Shown: one piece after another, positions 1 through 8,792 of the stretch
Position numbering within the stretch: position 1 is the first letter of the stretch
Layout: the number at the start of each line of letters is the position of its first letter
DNA from: Candidatus Fimadaptatus faecigallinarum
GTDB taxonomy: Bacteria > Bacillota > Clostridia > Christensenellales > Aristaeellaceae
NCBI GenBank assembly: GCA_018714445.1
Contig: DVNK01000030.1
Coordinates: forward strand, 1-64,000
DNA length: 64,000 nt
Direction of reading: 5' to 3'
The notes under the pieces: generated by a model
Told to the model about the DNA's origin: nothing
What the model saw: only the letters and a program-made list of their open reading frames with translations
The model's database searches: none
Translations under genes and position numbers: made by a program

Positions 1-506
1 GGCAGTTCAGTTAATCGCAATGCCACTGATGATTCAGCTCAAACCATAAGGCATGAATCTCCGGCATTAGCCGCAACAAAGCATACGCCTGCCGCACCAT
101 GGAAAAGCGCCACAGTGATAATTGGGCAGTACCCCGAAAAATGAGCAGCGAAAACGAAACCTCCTGTTGTAGAACAAAACTACGACAGGAGGTTATCTGT
201 ATAAGGAGATGATATACGAAGGCTCCGCGTCTGGCGGGAGCTACATATGTACGAAAGTCAAGCGGGCAAAGCAATCGGAAAACAGCATAAAAACTGTGAT
301 TGATATCAAACCAGGTCAAGACATCGATCACGGGGGAAAACCGCGGCACAAGCCGATTGCACATGGATACAGTCCTTAACCCCAGCGCGTCCACTAAACG
401 CACCACGAGCAGAAGCCGAATCAAAGGACAATCAGGTAATCAAATCGCAAACGGATTGACCGGCAACGCCAATTGCGCGCGTTGCAGCAGCGCCATCGCA
501 TGCCGC
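1..506. other. Intergenic/window edge, no convincing gene
   Basis: I see no supportable gene here. A 137-codon reading frame on the minus strand has no ribosome site and runs through a hairpin (158-194, arms roughly AACCTCCTGT and ACAGGAGGTT). The hairpin could be a terminator for the transglutaminase-like gene that ends at 507 or for a gene left of the window. Confidence 0.5.
158..194. terminator. Hairpin, possible terminator
   Basis: The stem is AACCTCCTGTtGTAG / TACgACAGGAGGTT with an 8-nt loop. It lacks a clean T-tract, so its role as a terminator is tentative. Confidence 0.35.
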
Positions 507-1547
507 TCAGTTCCAACCCTCAGGCCCCCATACCCATTCGTGTGTGTCGGGCGCCTGACTGCGGCTCAGGTTGAAATAGTCGTAGCTGCCTGACCCGTCG
601 TCCCAGGTCACGTCTACCATGCGCCACTCGCCATCCACACGCACCATGTTCCAGGCGTGATTGCCCATCTCCACCAGCAGTTCTTCGCCCGATGGCACGC
701 CGCCTATCTGTATGGTCACATCCAGCCCGCACATAGTGCCCAGCAGCATGAACGTGTCCGCGTAACCATCGCACACGCATGTGCCATGCAGCAGCGCGCC
801 CACGCAGCTGTGGCAAAAGTCCGGCGTCTTATCGTAATCATACTCGACGTTGGCGCAGATAATGTCGTGTATCTGGCGCATCACGCTCTCGTCATCCCCT
901 GGCGTGACCTGCGCCGCCCACTGCTGAGCTATATCAAGCGCCGCCCGCTCATCATCCGTCAGCGCTGACGTGTCGCCGCTGCGCAGCGCCTCTATCATGA
1001 CGTAGCTCGAGTAGTACCTTCTGGGCGTGAAGCATATTACCGGCAATAGCCCCGTGGTATAATCCACATCTACCATGCCGCAGCAGTCGTTCAACAGCCG
1101 TCGCAAATCCAGCCAGATGTCATCCGTCAGGTACTCGTACAGCTCGTCGCTGCACTGCACATATATGTTGCGGTATGTCTCAAGCGGCCCCGCGTTTAAT
1201 GCGTCGACCAGGCTCGCAATGTCGTCGGCATACTGCATGTCGTCAAATACGCTGTTCCTATATCGGATTGACTTGCCCGTCGCCGCGTAGTGCACCTCGG
1301 CCAGCCCTGCGTTCAGCTCCAGCTCATGCAACAGCGCGTCATCGTCAGCCGACAGCTCATCCAGCAATTCCTCGGTCACCGGCACTTCAAATGAGACAAA
1401 CTGTCCCTTGTCTGCGCTGGCTCCGGCCTCCATCAGCGCCGCCAGGTACTCGTCCGCCGTGGCGCAGGCCGCTTCGTCAGCCAGCGTCGGCACGAACAGC
1501 CCGCACAGCAACGCCGCCAACAACACCCCAACTACATACCGCCTCAT
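507..1547 (-). CDS. Exported transglutaminase-like (cysteine protease fold) protein
   Basis: This 346-residue protein starts with a signal peptide (about residues 1-23, hydrophobic core VVGVLLAALLCGLFV). Its C-terminal third carries a transglutaminase/peptidase-like triad: Cys in CDGYADTF (about residue 259), His in GNHAWN (about 297) and Asp in VDVTWDD (about 312). This family includes peptidases and enzymes acting on cell-wall or surface proteins, so an extracytoplasmic role is inferred; the substrate is unknown. The start at 1547 (MRRYVV) is chosen because AGAAGGG lies 9 nt upstream; the upstream in-frame ATGs sit on or before that site. The residues between 25 and 215 match nothing I recognise. 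Confidence 0.8.
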   Translation of the reverse strand: MRRYVVGVLLAALLCGLFVPTLADEAACATADEYLAALMEAGASADKGQFVSFEVPVTEELLDELSADDDALLHELELNAGLAEVHYAATGKSIRYRNSVFDDMQYADDIASLVDALNAGPLETYRNIYVQCSDELYEYLTDDIWLDLRRLLNDCCGMVDVDYTTGLLPVICFTPRRYYSSYVMIEALRSGDTSALTDDERAALDIAQQWAAQVTPGDDESVMRQIHDIICANVEYDYDKTPDFCHSCVGALLHGTCVCDGYADTFMLLGTMCGLDVTIQIGGVPSGEELLVEMGNHAWNMVRVDGEWRMVDVTWDDGSGSYDYFNLSRSQAPDTHEWVWGPEGWN

Positions 1548-1692
1548 ATCGTCCATCCCTTCTGTGGTTGATTCCACTGCGCCTAATCATGCTTTTGCCG
1601 GCCTTTTACCGGCGCATGTTTAAGTTGCCCGCATCGGCCCAACGCAGCGCCTGCTCATCTATACGGGCAATGACATCGTCATATAGCCGTGC

Positions 1693-2244
1693 TCACTTGG
1701 ACCGCCAACGCCGTATCGCTTTGCCCAGCGCAAGCCCGACGCAGATCAGTACCGCTAAATAGACCAGGCCCAACGAATACATCGGAGTGCCGCTCAGGCA
1801 GCTCAGTGCGATGAGCGCCGCAACTACCAGCATCGCCATAGGTAGCACTATGCCCAGCGTCGCCGGTTTGCGCAGCAGCACACCCAGCCAGCCATGTTTG
1901 CAATGCTGAGTATCGAACTTGCATATCCTCCGGTCCGTAAAGCCAAACAGCGTCAGCAGCGATATGCCGGCGCCGACCAGCAAACCCATCGTCACGCCAA
2001 GCGCCATATTGAAATCGGCCAGCACCACGCCCAATAGCCCCGCTACCACGCTCAAGCCGACTAAACGCGCTATGAACGCCTTTATCAGCTGTTCCTCGGA
2101 CTTGTAAACCGTGGGCGGCAAACGGCGCCTGTTGTACGCCGTTGTCGACCCGCCGCCATAACCACTACCGCCGCCGCTATGACTACCGCCATAGCCGCCT
2201 TCATGCGACGTTTCGGTTTCCGACCGTGCGCCCGGCTTCAACAA
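1693..2244 (-). CDS. Four-span membrane protein, 3' part of a frameshifted gene
   Basis: This frame encodes a Gly/Ser/Tyr-rich linker followed by four hydrophobic segments of about 20 residues and a basic C-terminus (RRWRSK). The only start is a TTG without a ribosome site. The frame stays open upstream past 2244, reading VGQVAGSELEYGAAALLLLL between about 2300 and 2245. That continues the VGHI/VGHV repeat pattern of the gene at 2298-2645, with the expected 23-24 residue period. I therefore read the two frames as one gene of about 317 codons broken by a one-base deletion near 2300. The N-terminal repeats resemble the four/five-fold beta-flower proteins of Firmicutes, but that family assignment is from memory. 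Confidence 0.65.
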   Translation of the reverse strand: MLKPGARSETETSHEGGYGGSHSGGGSGYGGGSTTAYNRRRLPPTVYKSEEQLIKAFIARLVGLSVVAGLLGVVLADFNMALGVTMGLLVGAGISLLTLFGFTDRRICKFDTQHCKHGWLGVLLRKPATLGIVLPMAMLVVAALIALSCLSGTPMYSLGLVYLAVLICVGLALGKAIRRWRSK

Positions 2245-2297
2245 CAGCAGCAGCGCCGCCGCGCCATATTCCAGTTCGCTGCCCGCGACCTGACCTA

Positions 2298-2645
2298 CTA
2301 GTTCACGCCCGCAGAAGCCTCTGCCGGCGTCGAGTATACCTTGCCTTCTGATTCCACGTGCCCTGCGCAGTATCCCTGTACATCGCCCTGAAACTTTGAG
2401 TTCGTGTATACGTTGCCATTTGCGCCTATATGCCCCACACAGTTGCCCGTGCCTTCGCCAAACCCTCTGGCAGTCGTGTACACGTTGCCGTCGGACGCTA
2501 TGTGCCCTACGCAGTTATCCATGCTCTCACCGTAGACCAGCGCCGTATTGTATACATTTCCATCGTCGGCTACATGCCCTATCACATTTGAGTAATGTCG
2601 GGACGTTGCCGAATCGAATATTTCGCATGCCATCGATTTACGCAT
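2298..2645 (-). CDS. Beta-repeat protein (5' part of a frameshifted gene)
   Basis: The 115-residue frame holds four tandem repeats of 23-25 residues with the pattern (V/A)GH(V/I)xxxGxVY: VIGHVADDGNVY, VGHIASDGNVY, VGHIGANGNVY and AGHVESEGKVY. Such short glycine-centred hairpins suit a beta-propeller-like or beta-flower fold. It ends at a double TAG just where a fifth repeat would begin, and that repeat is found in the -1 frame, joined to the membrane domain at 1693-2244. A near-ideal promoter lies upstream (2679-2707), so the gene is probably transcribed. Either the gene is broken, the read has an indel error, or frameshifting joins the parts; I see no slippery heptamer. Confidence 0.65.
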   Translation of the reverse strand: MRKSMACEIFDSATSRHYSNVIGHVADDGNVYNTALVYGESMDNCVGHIASDGNVYTTARGFGEGTGNCVGHIGANGNVYTNSKFQGDVQGYCAGHVESEGKVYSTPAEASAGVN

Positions 2646-2678
2646 CCGATTGTCTTTTATGCGCCATCACCGATATTG

Positions 2679-2707
2679 AGTATACGCCGTATTCCTTAAA
2701 ATGTCAA
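2679..2707 (-). promoter_or_regulatory. Sigma-A type promoter for the beta-repeat gene
   Basis: On the minus strand TTGACA (2702-2707) is followed after exactly 17 bp by TATACT (2679-2684). It lies 34 bp upstream of the start at 2645. Confidence 0.75.
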
Positions 2708-2879
2708 TCTGCGATAATCTTTAACTTCAGATGCGCTATACGCTTTAAGCATCCACTGTCGTCCGTTCATGCTGCGCCTGCCTTACAATGCTAGCACGCC
2801 CCGGCAACGACGCGCCGCCATCCAGATCCACATTATGTATTTGTTTTGCGCATTCAACGCTCAAACCCATTCCTCAATA

Positions 2880-2914
2880 TTGAATTTCATGAACATTTAT
2901 CGTATACTGTATAC
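2880..2914 (+). promoter_or_regulatory. Promoter with overlapping palindrome, kinase operon
   Basis: TTGAAT (2880-2885), a 17-bp spacer and TATACT (2903-2908) lie just upstream of the HTH-like gene. The -10 is embedded in the perfect palindrome GTATACTGTATAC (2902-2914), a possible operator. Confidence 0.6.
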
Positions 2915-2941
2915 AACAAGATGATATGTTGAGGTATGGGC

Positions 2942-4114
2942 ATGCAAAACTACACGGAACTCTCACAAAAAGCATATGACCTGGCAATCGCGCCCGGAAT
3001 GAGCTCGAGACAGGCGGCGGAATGGCTCATGAATGCCGCCTCGTTCCAAACGCTGCCGGAAAAGCTGCTCAAGTTCTACCCCGGCACGCCCGATGATTTG
3101 CAGCGCCTGTTGCGCGATGAGCTGTACCGCTCCCACCCCGACGCCAACGAGCGCGATTCAATCCGAAAAAACGTCCGCAACTGGTTCACCGTCGCAAAGG
3201 GCATAGACGATCGCACGATATCACGCCCATATGCGCTTGAGATATGTTTTATATTAAGGCTGACGCTGGAGCGCGCCGATCAGCTGATGAAGGCCGTCGC
3301 CGGCATGGGCATACACTACCGCTCGCCCATCGAATTTGTCGCCGCATACGCGCTGGACAACGGCCTTACATACTCACAATACGTCGAACTGCTGGGCCAG
3401 CTGTCCACAGAAGGTCTGCTTGAGCTGTCCGACGGCGCCGTCAGCGAAAGCTTTACGCCGGTCGTCGCCGCCGCCGTGCGCATGCTCCACAGCGTGCCCG
3501 AGCTAAAGCGATACCTGCGCGAAAACCGCGGCGACTTCAGCGCCGCGCACAATACCGCGCACGCATTTCTCACCGACATGCTGGACGTGCTCCAAAACGA
3601 GGGCACTGACGCCACAGTGGGCGAGTTGATCGAACGTAACCTGTACCGCCGCTTCGTCGCGCGCCACAGTCAGCTCTCCGCGCTCGAAAAGAGCATACGC
3701 AACGGTTGGCCCGATGAGAGCCAGATTTCACGCATGCGTACACGCGAGATACCCGTCGGCCGCAAGACGCTTATATTGCTGTACCTGGCCTCAGGCGGCG
3801 GGCTATCGGTCAAGGCCCCTCAAACCGACGCCGCATGCGACGGCGATACCGCCTATGACGATTTCGACTATGACGACTACGGCGACGTAGATATCTCTGC
3901 CGGCGACGCAGACTTCGATGCAATGCGCATACAGCTTGACGCGATGTTGACCGACTGCGGGTACGCCCCGCTGAACCCGCGCCAGCCATTTGACTGGATG
4001 GTGCTTTTCGGCATAGCCACCGGCGACCTGTTCGACCTGGACGAGCGCTTCGAAACGCTGCTGGGCGAACTGTTTGGAAACGCCCCGCAAGCACGACCCT
4101 CACGCCAGTTATAA
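2942..4114 (+). CDS. HTH-like protein preceding the receptor kinase
   Basis: The protein has 390 residues. Residues about 55-110 read like the helix-turn-helix region of Xre-type regulators (IRKNVRNWF, then SRPYALEICFILRLTLERAD), followed by helical segments. The C-terminal part has a very acidic stretch (DDFDYDDYGDVDIS). I do not recognise the full-length family. The start at 2942 is preferred over 2936 because GAGG lies 7 nt before it. It is the first gene of a three-gene block: 29 bp later the kinase-NACHT gene begins. A natural inference is that it is a substrate or transcriptional output of that kinase. No phosphosite can be named from sequence alone. Confidence 0.7.
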   Translation: MQNYTELSQKAYDLAIAPGMSSRQAAEWLMNAASFQTLPEKLLKFYPGTPDDLQRLLRDELYRSHPDANERDSIRKNVRNWFTVAKGIDDRTISRPYALEICFILRLTLERADQLMKAVAGMGIHYRSPIEFVAAYALDNGLTYSQYVELLGQLSTEGLLELSDGAVSESFTPVVAAAVRMLHSVPELKRYLRENRGDFSAAHNTAHAFLTDMLDVLQNEGTDATVGELIERNLYRRFVARHSQLSALEKSIRNGWPDESQISRMRTREIPVGRKTLILLYLASGGGLSVKAPQTDAACDGDTAYDDFDYDDYGDVDISAGDADFDAMRIQLDAMLTDCGYAPLNPRQPFDWMVLFGIATGDLFDLDERFETLLGELFGNAPQARPSRQL

Positions 4115-4143
4115 TATAGTCAAATAACTGCGGAGGTAAGTCT

Positions 4144-7119
4144 ATGGACAAGCGACGGGGACTGCCTGCAGGTACATTGCTGAGCTTTCCGGGCATGACC
4201 TGTGAGATAGTTGCCGAGAGCGGTCGCGGCTCAAACGCGATAGTCTACCTGGGCCGGTATTCCGACGCGCTCAACGCCGGACAATGGCACAATGTGCTGA
4301 TAAAAGAACTGTTCCCATACCACGACAGCGGCGCGATATATCGCAGTGAAACCGGTTCGACAGTGTGCCATACCGACGAAGGCAGCGAACTCATGGAGCT
4401 GCACCGCCGCAGCTTCATATGGGGCAATGAGGCGCATCTGCGACTGCGCGCCGCCAACCCGGCCGAAGTGAGCGGCAACATAAATACATTTCCTTACAAT
4501 GGCACCTACTATACGATTCTCGACTTCAACGGCGGACGCACACTTGCGGCCGAGTTGAACAGATCCGACGAGCAGGTCACACTGCGCCGCATGATCCAGC
4601 GCATAATAGGCGTGCTTGATTCATTGAGCATATTCCACAACATGGGATTTTTGCATCTGGACATAAGCCCTGACAACATACTGCTGATAGGTCGCGGCTC
4701 TCAAGAACGAGTGGAGCTCATTGACTACAACAGCATAGTGCCCATAAGTGCGCTCAATGCCGGCCAAACCCCGCGTCTGAGCATAAAGCCCGGCTACGCT
4801 TCGCCCGAAGCCCGCGCGCACGACACTCGCTTAATAGGCACATGGACCGACCTGTACTCTGTAGTTGCAGTGCTGTTCAACCACCTGATGGGGCGGCCGC
4901 TGTCCAACATGGAAAGCAGCGGCGTGCGCAGGCCCGACGTGAGCGAAAGCCGCTACCTGTCAGACGCTCCCGAAACAGTGCGCAGCCTGCTGCGCCAGAT
5001 CGTCGCCCATGGCCTCGCGCCCACAGTGCGCCGGCGCTATCAAACCGCCGCCGAACTGCGCGCCGACCTGTGCGAACTGCTCGACCGCATCGACGGCGTG
5101 GGCGTGACGCACTGGGCGCTGTGGGAAGTCGCACGCAAGTGCATACATCGAGAGGTAAAGCTCAATCCGGCCGCGGATTACCTGACGGATGAGTCGCGCC
5201 TGTACCCGCTTGAGCTCGACAAGCCCGCAGGCAGCGGCTTTGAAGCGCTGCTCATGGGACGCGCAGTGCTGACCGGCAGCGGCGGCGCAGGCAAGACCAC
5301 GCTGCTGATGCGCACGGCATGGCTAGAGAGCCTGCATTACCGGCGCGACCGGCCGGCAGTGATATACCTGTCGCTATACGGCTACCATCCGGGCGACCCA
5401 GGTTTCATACGCGACAGCCTGCTCAGGCGCATGAAGTTCAAGGCCGATACCTCCAGCTATGCCGACGCACGCCACGCGCTGGAACTGTTGCTGCAAAAGC
5501 CGCTGCGCACCCGCTCAGGTACAGCGCCGGCTCTATGCCTGCTGCTGGATGGCTACAACGAGATCAGCGGCGACACGCATTCGCTCAGGCAGGAGATAAG
5601 CCAGCTTGCTCAGCTGGACGGCGTGAGCATGCTCATCGCCAGCCGCACTGCGCTGCGCGAATACCCATTTGAACACTGGCAACTCAGGCCGTTAGCCGAA
5701 TCCACGGTGCGCGCAACGCTCAGCGCCGCAGGCCTGCTTATGCCCGAGTCGCCGCAGTTGCTGGAACTGCTGGCCAATTCCATGATGCTCAGTTTATACG
5801 TGCGCGCTTGTCTTGACAGTCATGAGCAGGTTCAGATATCCACGCGCGAGGAACTCATACGCGCATACCTGAGAGCGCTACTTGCCAAGGAACTGGCCGC
5901 ATTGCCGCCAGACGCACCGCAACGCTGGCAGATCGATGCCGCAATTAAATGCGTATACCCCATGATAGCCGACATGGAGGTGCAGCGCGGCAGAAGCGTT
6001 GCCGGCAAGGAGCTGCTGCATCGCATGGAACAGCTCTATCACAGCCTCAACCGGCGCGCACTGCTCAAGCGCTATCCCCAATGGATAGGCCACGCCGCCG
6101 ACATACGCGGCTCGACCCGTGATGGCGACGAGTGGTACGGGTTGATGATACACGACCTGCTCTGGCGCAGACTGGGATTGCTGTATCAGGACGCGTATGG
6201 CGAATATCGCGTGGCGCATCAGGAGTTCCGCGACGTGCTCTCGGGTTCGGGCCGGGCGCTGCGACCTCTGTTTACGCGGTCACACAGGCTCGGCCTCATG
6301 GCTATCGGCGGAGTTTGCATGGCTCTGGCCGTATGCCTGTTCATATTGCAGTTGGGCAGTACTCGGTCATATGACGTAAACGGCGCGCTGGATGCGCTGT
6401 CGTACGTTCAGGCCACATATATGGGCATGAACAACCAGTATGCCACCATGCTAAGCCTGCTGGGCAACGCTCAACCCGATCAGTCGGGTTTTGACCCAAA
6501 TACCAGCTCGCTCACATACAGCTTTGACGACGCGCGCCGCGCACTGGACAGCAATGTAGCCATAGTCGCACTTGACCTGAATGCCGACGGTCATGTGGCC
6601 TCCGAATGCGCCGGATTCATATCCGACAAGCTGAGCGTTGGCGAGCACTTCCCCTGGAACGAGTTGGCGTTCGACGTGGAGCGATTCGATGACATGACCG
6701 CACACTTCGACGAATGCAGCGAGCGCTACGCTACATACATAGACTTGCTTGAATTCACATACCTGCGTGCCGACGACTACGCGCGCTGCCGGGAGCTTAT
6801 TCGGGCCGTACTGGACGCCAATGCGCGCGTTGCCGCAGCCTACAACTGCCTGCTGCTCACCAGACGGCTGGACGGCCTGCCGGCATGGGAAACCACCGCC
6901 GCCGGCGCCGCGGCCCAAGGCGCGTATCAGCGCTTAGACGATGGACGCAAGTATTGCAGCCAGACCAATGCGTTTATACAGTCGGACTGGCTCGAATTGA
7001 GCCTTGAGCAGTTGGCTTCTGATCTGACCGACGCGTTGGACGCTGAATACGCCGCGCGCACGGCACTGTCCAAAGATCCGGCATACGCTGATTACCTGGC
7101 GGCGACATTGACCGCTTGA
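4144..7119 (+). CDS. Membrane receptor: Ser/Thr kinase fused to NACHT-type NTPase
   Basis: The 991 residues divide into four parts. First is a Hanks-type kinase (about 15-315) with a glycine loop (SGRGSNAIVYLG), Lys54 (VLIKE), catalytic HLDISPDN (Asp173, Asn178), DYN in place of DFG at 194-196 and SPE in place of APE. Second is a P-loop NTPase with Walker A GSGGAGKTT (378-386) and Walker B LCLLLDGYNE (464-473), of the NACHT/STAND type, followed by a helical region. Third is one membrane span at about 716-740. Fourth is a 250-residue C-terminal domain that would lie outside the cell. Catalytic residues of both enzymes look intact. A sensor that couples ATP-driven oligomerisation to phosphorylation is inferred. 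The gene starts 10 nt after GGAGG and sits between an HTH-like gene and a lipoprotein gene. Confidence 0.85.
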   Translation: MDKRRGLPAGTLLSFPGMTCEIVAESGRGSNAIVYLGRYSDALNAGQWHNVLIKELFPYHDSGAIYRSETGSTVCHTDEGSELMELHRRSFIWGNEAHLRLRAANPAEVSGNINTFPYNGTYYTILDFNGGRTLAAELNRSDEQVTLRRMIQRIIGVLDSLSIFHNMGFLHLDISPDNILLIGRGSQERVELIDYNSIVPISALNAGQTPRLSIKPGYASPEARAHDTRLIGTWTDLYSVVAVLFNHLMGRPLSNMESSGVRRPDVSESRYLSDAPETVRSLLRQIVAHGLAPTVRRRYQTAAELRADLCELLDRIDGVGVTHWALWEVARKCIHREVKLNPAADYLTDESRLYPLELDKPAGSGFEALLMGRAVLTGSGGAGKTTLLMRTAWLESLHYRRDRPAVIYLSLYGYHPGDPGFIRDSLLRRMKFKADTSSYADARHALELLLQKPLRTRSGTAPALCLLLDGYNEISGDTHSLRQEISQLAQLDGVSMLIASRTALREYPFEHWQLRPLAESTVRATLSAAGLLMPESPQLLELLANSMMLSLYVRACLDSHEQVQISTREELIRAYLRALLAKELAALPPDAPQRWQIDAAIKCVYPMIADMEVQRGRSVAGKELLHRMEQLYHSLNRRALLKRYPQWIGHAADIRGSTRDGDEWYGLMIHDLLWRRLGLLYQDAYGEYRVAHQEFRDVLSGSGRALRPLFTRSHRLGLMAIGGVCMALAVCLFILQLGSTRSYDVNGALDALSYVQATYMGMNNQYATMLSLLGNAQPDQSGFDPNTSSLTYSFDDARRALDSNVAIVALDLNADGHVASECAGFISDKLSVGEHFPWNELAFDVERFDDMTAHFDECSERYATYIDLLEFTYLRADDYARCRELIRAVLDANARVAAAYNCLLLTRRLDGLPAWETTAAGAAAQGAYQRLDDGRKYCSQTNAFIQSDWLELSLEQLASDLTDALDAEYAARTALSKDPAYADYLAATLTA

Positions 7120-7154
7120 CGCCCATGTTCAAATCCACGCAAGGAGCTGGAATT

Positions 7155-8333
7155 ATGAAAAAACTGCTTAAAGCCATACTGATACTGGCGTTGAGCGCCC
7201 TGCCTCTGGGGTGTGCAGGCGCTGAAGCCGCGGACTCACCCATCGAGCGCATGCTGAGCGACTGGACCGCGGTGGCATACACACAGGACGACATCTTTTC
7301 TCAACAGAATTTTGCGCTCGAACTGATACTGGCGTTCCATCAGGACCCGACCTGGGACAATCTGGTGCGCGCCCGGGCTGCCGCTTCATTTACATGCGAG
7401 CTGATGGACTACTACGCGCAACACGAGCTCGCCGCCAGCGCATCTGCCGACGATTACGCGCAATTGATCTCTCAGGGCCTGGACGTGGCCGACGTACAGG
7501 CCACTGTAAACGCCTACGCGTCTGAACAGTCCGCTCAACAGCGCGAGCTGGACGCGCGCACATGGCAGATCTACTATGTGCCGGAACTCATGGAGTGCGC
7601 ATACACCGCCGATTGGGTAAGCGCACTGGCGCTCAACGCGAGCGCACGCGCAACTCACAACGATTTGGAGCTGCAATACTGGTTTTTGACCAACAACTTC
7701 CTGGTATTGCAGTTGCCCCAGGCCGACGCGGACAAGCTGGCCGAGTGGTCGCGTCAGAACCTGCCGGCAATAATGCGCAGATATCCTGAACTATTCGGTT
7801 CAGAGAACGAATTGCTCAACGAGCTAAATGAGACGCTGGAGCTCATGGCCGAAAACATGCTGGTATTCAACTCCGCGCTGGCCATGACTCAGGCAGATCT
7901 GAACGAGTTCGATGCCGAAGCCGTCGCATCAGACGTACTTGAGATAGCCGGTCTGCCGCGCGTGCTGCCGTTGCCGGCGTCACAGGGCATCGCGCTGGGC
8001 GACGTGACATACTATTGGACCGATGCCGATGGCAACATAACCCCGCTTGAGCGCCTGATGGCGTTCGACGAGCTGCCCAACTGCATGAACATGCAGTACA
8101 CCGGCTGCACCATCGAAGGTTTCCAGGCATACGTGCTGGAACTGGCGCACTATGGAGCTGAGCTCGCGGCCGCAGGCGACACAGTCGCCAGTTTCGACGT
8201 GGACGGCGTGGAGCTGTTGGTTTGGGTGGACGAGTCGGCGCAGACGCTGGACATACATGTATCCGGCGGCCAGATCTGCCTTGCGCCCAACTACTACGTC
8301 GAAGCGCTATCCGTTTCGGCTGACCAGAAGTGA
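7155..8333 (+). CDS. Lipoprotein following the kinase-NACHT gene
   Basis: This is a 392-residue protein with a lipoprotein signal (MKKLLKAILILALSALPLGC; lipidated Cys20), so it should be anchored on the outer face of the membrane. The rest is mostly helical and acidic in the first 250 residues, with a likely beta-rich end. I recognise no named domain. AAGGAG lies 8 nt upstream of the ATG at 7155, which rules out the longer in-frame TTG start at 7116. It follows the receptor kinase gene by 35 bp and is probably co-transcribed. A role as external ligand-binding partner of the kinase's outer domain is inferred from position only. Confidence 0.75.
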   Translation: MKKLLKAILILALSALPLGCAGAEAADSPIERMLSDWTAVAYTQDDIFSQQNFALELILAFHQDPTWDNLVRARAAASFTCELMDYYAQHELAASASADDYAQLISQGLDVADVQATVNAYASEQSAQQRELDARTWQIYYVPELMECAYTADWVSALALNASARATHNDLELQYWFLTNNFLVLQLPQADADKLAEWSRQNLPAIMRRYPELFGSENELLNELNETLELMAENMLVFNSALAMTQADLNEFDAEAVASDVLEIAGLPRVLPLPASQGIALGDVTYYWTDADGNITPLERLMAFDELPNCMNMQYTGCTIEGFQAYVLELAHYGAELAAAGDTVASFDVDGVELLVWVDESAQTLDIHVSGGQICLAPNYYVEALSVSADQK

Positions 8334-8792
8334 CCCGGCTGCCTCGCCACATTGAATCAACCGGTATAATCGCGTAGCCGCACCATGCTGAATAAATGAA
8401 GCGCTCCCATTTAACAGGCGATGGGGGCGCTTTCGCCTTTATAAAGATAAAGCATCGGCACACGCGTGCTGCATTCCGACGGACCCGCTCACAATCAGTC
8501 AAACTACATATGATATAATCAAATCAGTTTAATTGAACACGCCATTTGATTCATCGGCGGTCGACATGAGTCAAGCCCGCCTGCCGGCACTCGCCGCAAA
8601 CCACAGCACGCGGTGGCGCCGCAGCAAATCGCCAGACTGACCGGGGCGGCACACAGGCTGCTTTACTGCCAAAGCGCAACCCAATTTACGCGCTGATTCG
8701 CGGCCGGAACTGCCTAAAGATGTGCGGTCACAAATAGTTCTGCACCCGGTGCGCCGGGCAACGCGTACGATATAGATAGAATACATCGCATA
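8334..8792. other. Intergenic region after the kinase operon
   Basis: It holds the terminator at 8401-8434 and a TATAAT-like hexamer at 8514-8519 without a good -35. I see no other feature; minus-strand frames here lack ribosome sites. Confidence 0.5.
8401..8434 (+). terminator. Terminator of the kinase operon
   Basis: The stem is GCGCTCCCAT / ATGGGGGCGC (10 bp, one G-T pair) with a 10-nt loop, followed by TTTCGCCTTT. Confidence 0.65.

Noticed and set aside
11-424. 137-codon minus-strand reading frame at the window start
   Set aside because: No ribosome site, runs through a strong hairpin, and the protein has no recognisable pattern.
7116-7154. Longer N-terminus of the lipoprotein from a TTG at 7116
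   Set aside because: It would place 13 residues before a perfect lipoprotein signal; AAGGAG and ATG at 7155 explain the start.
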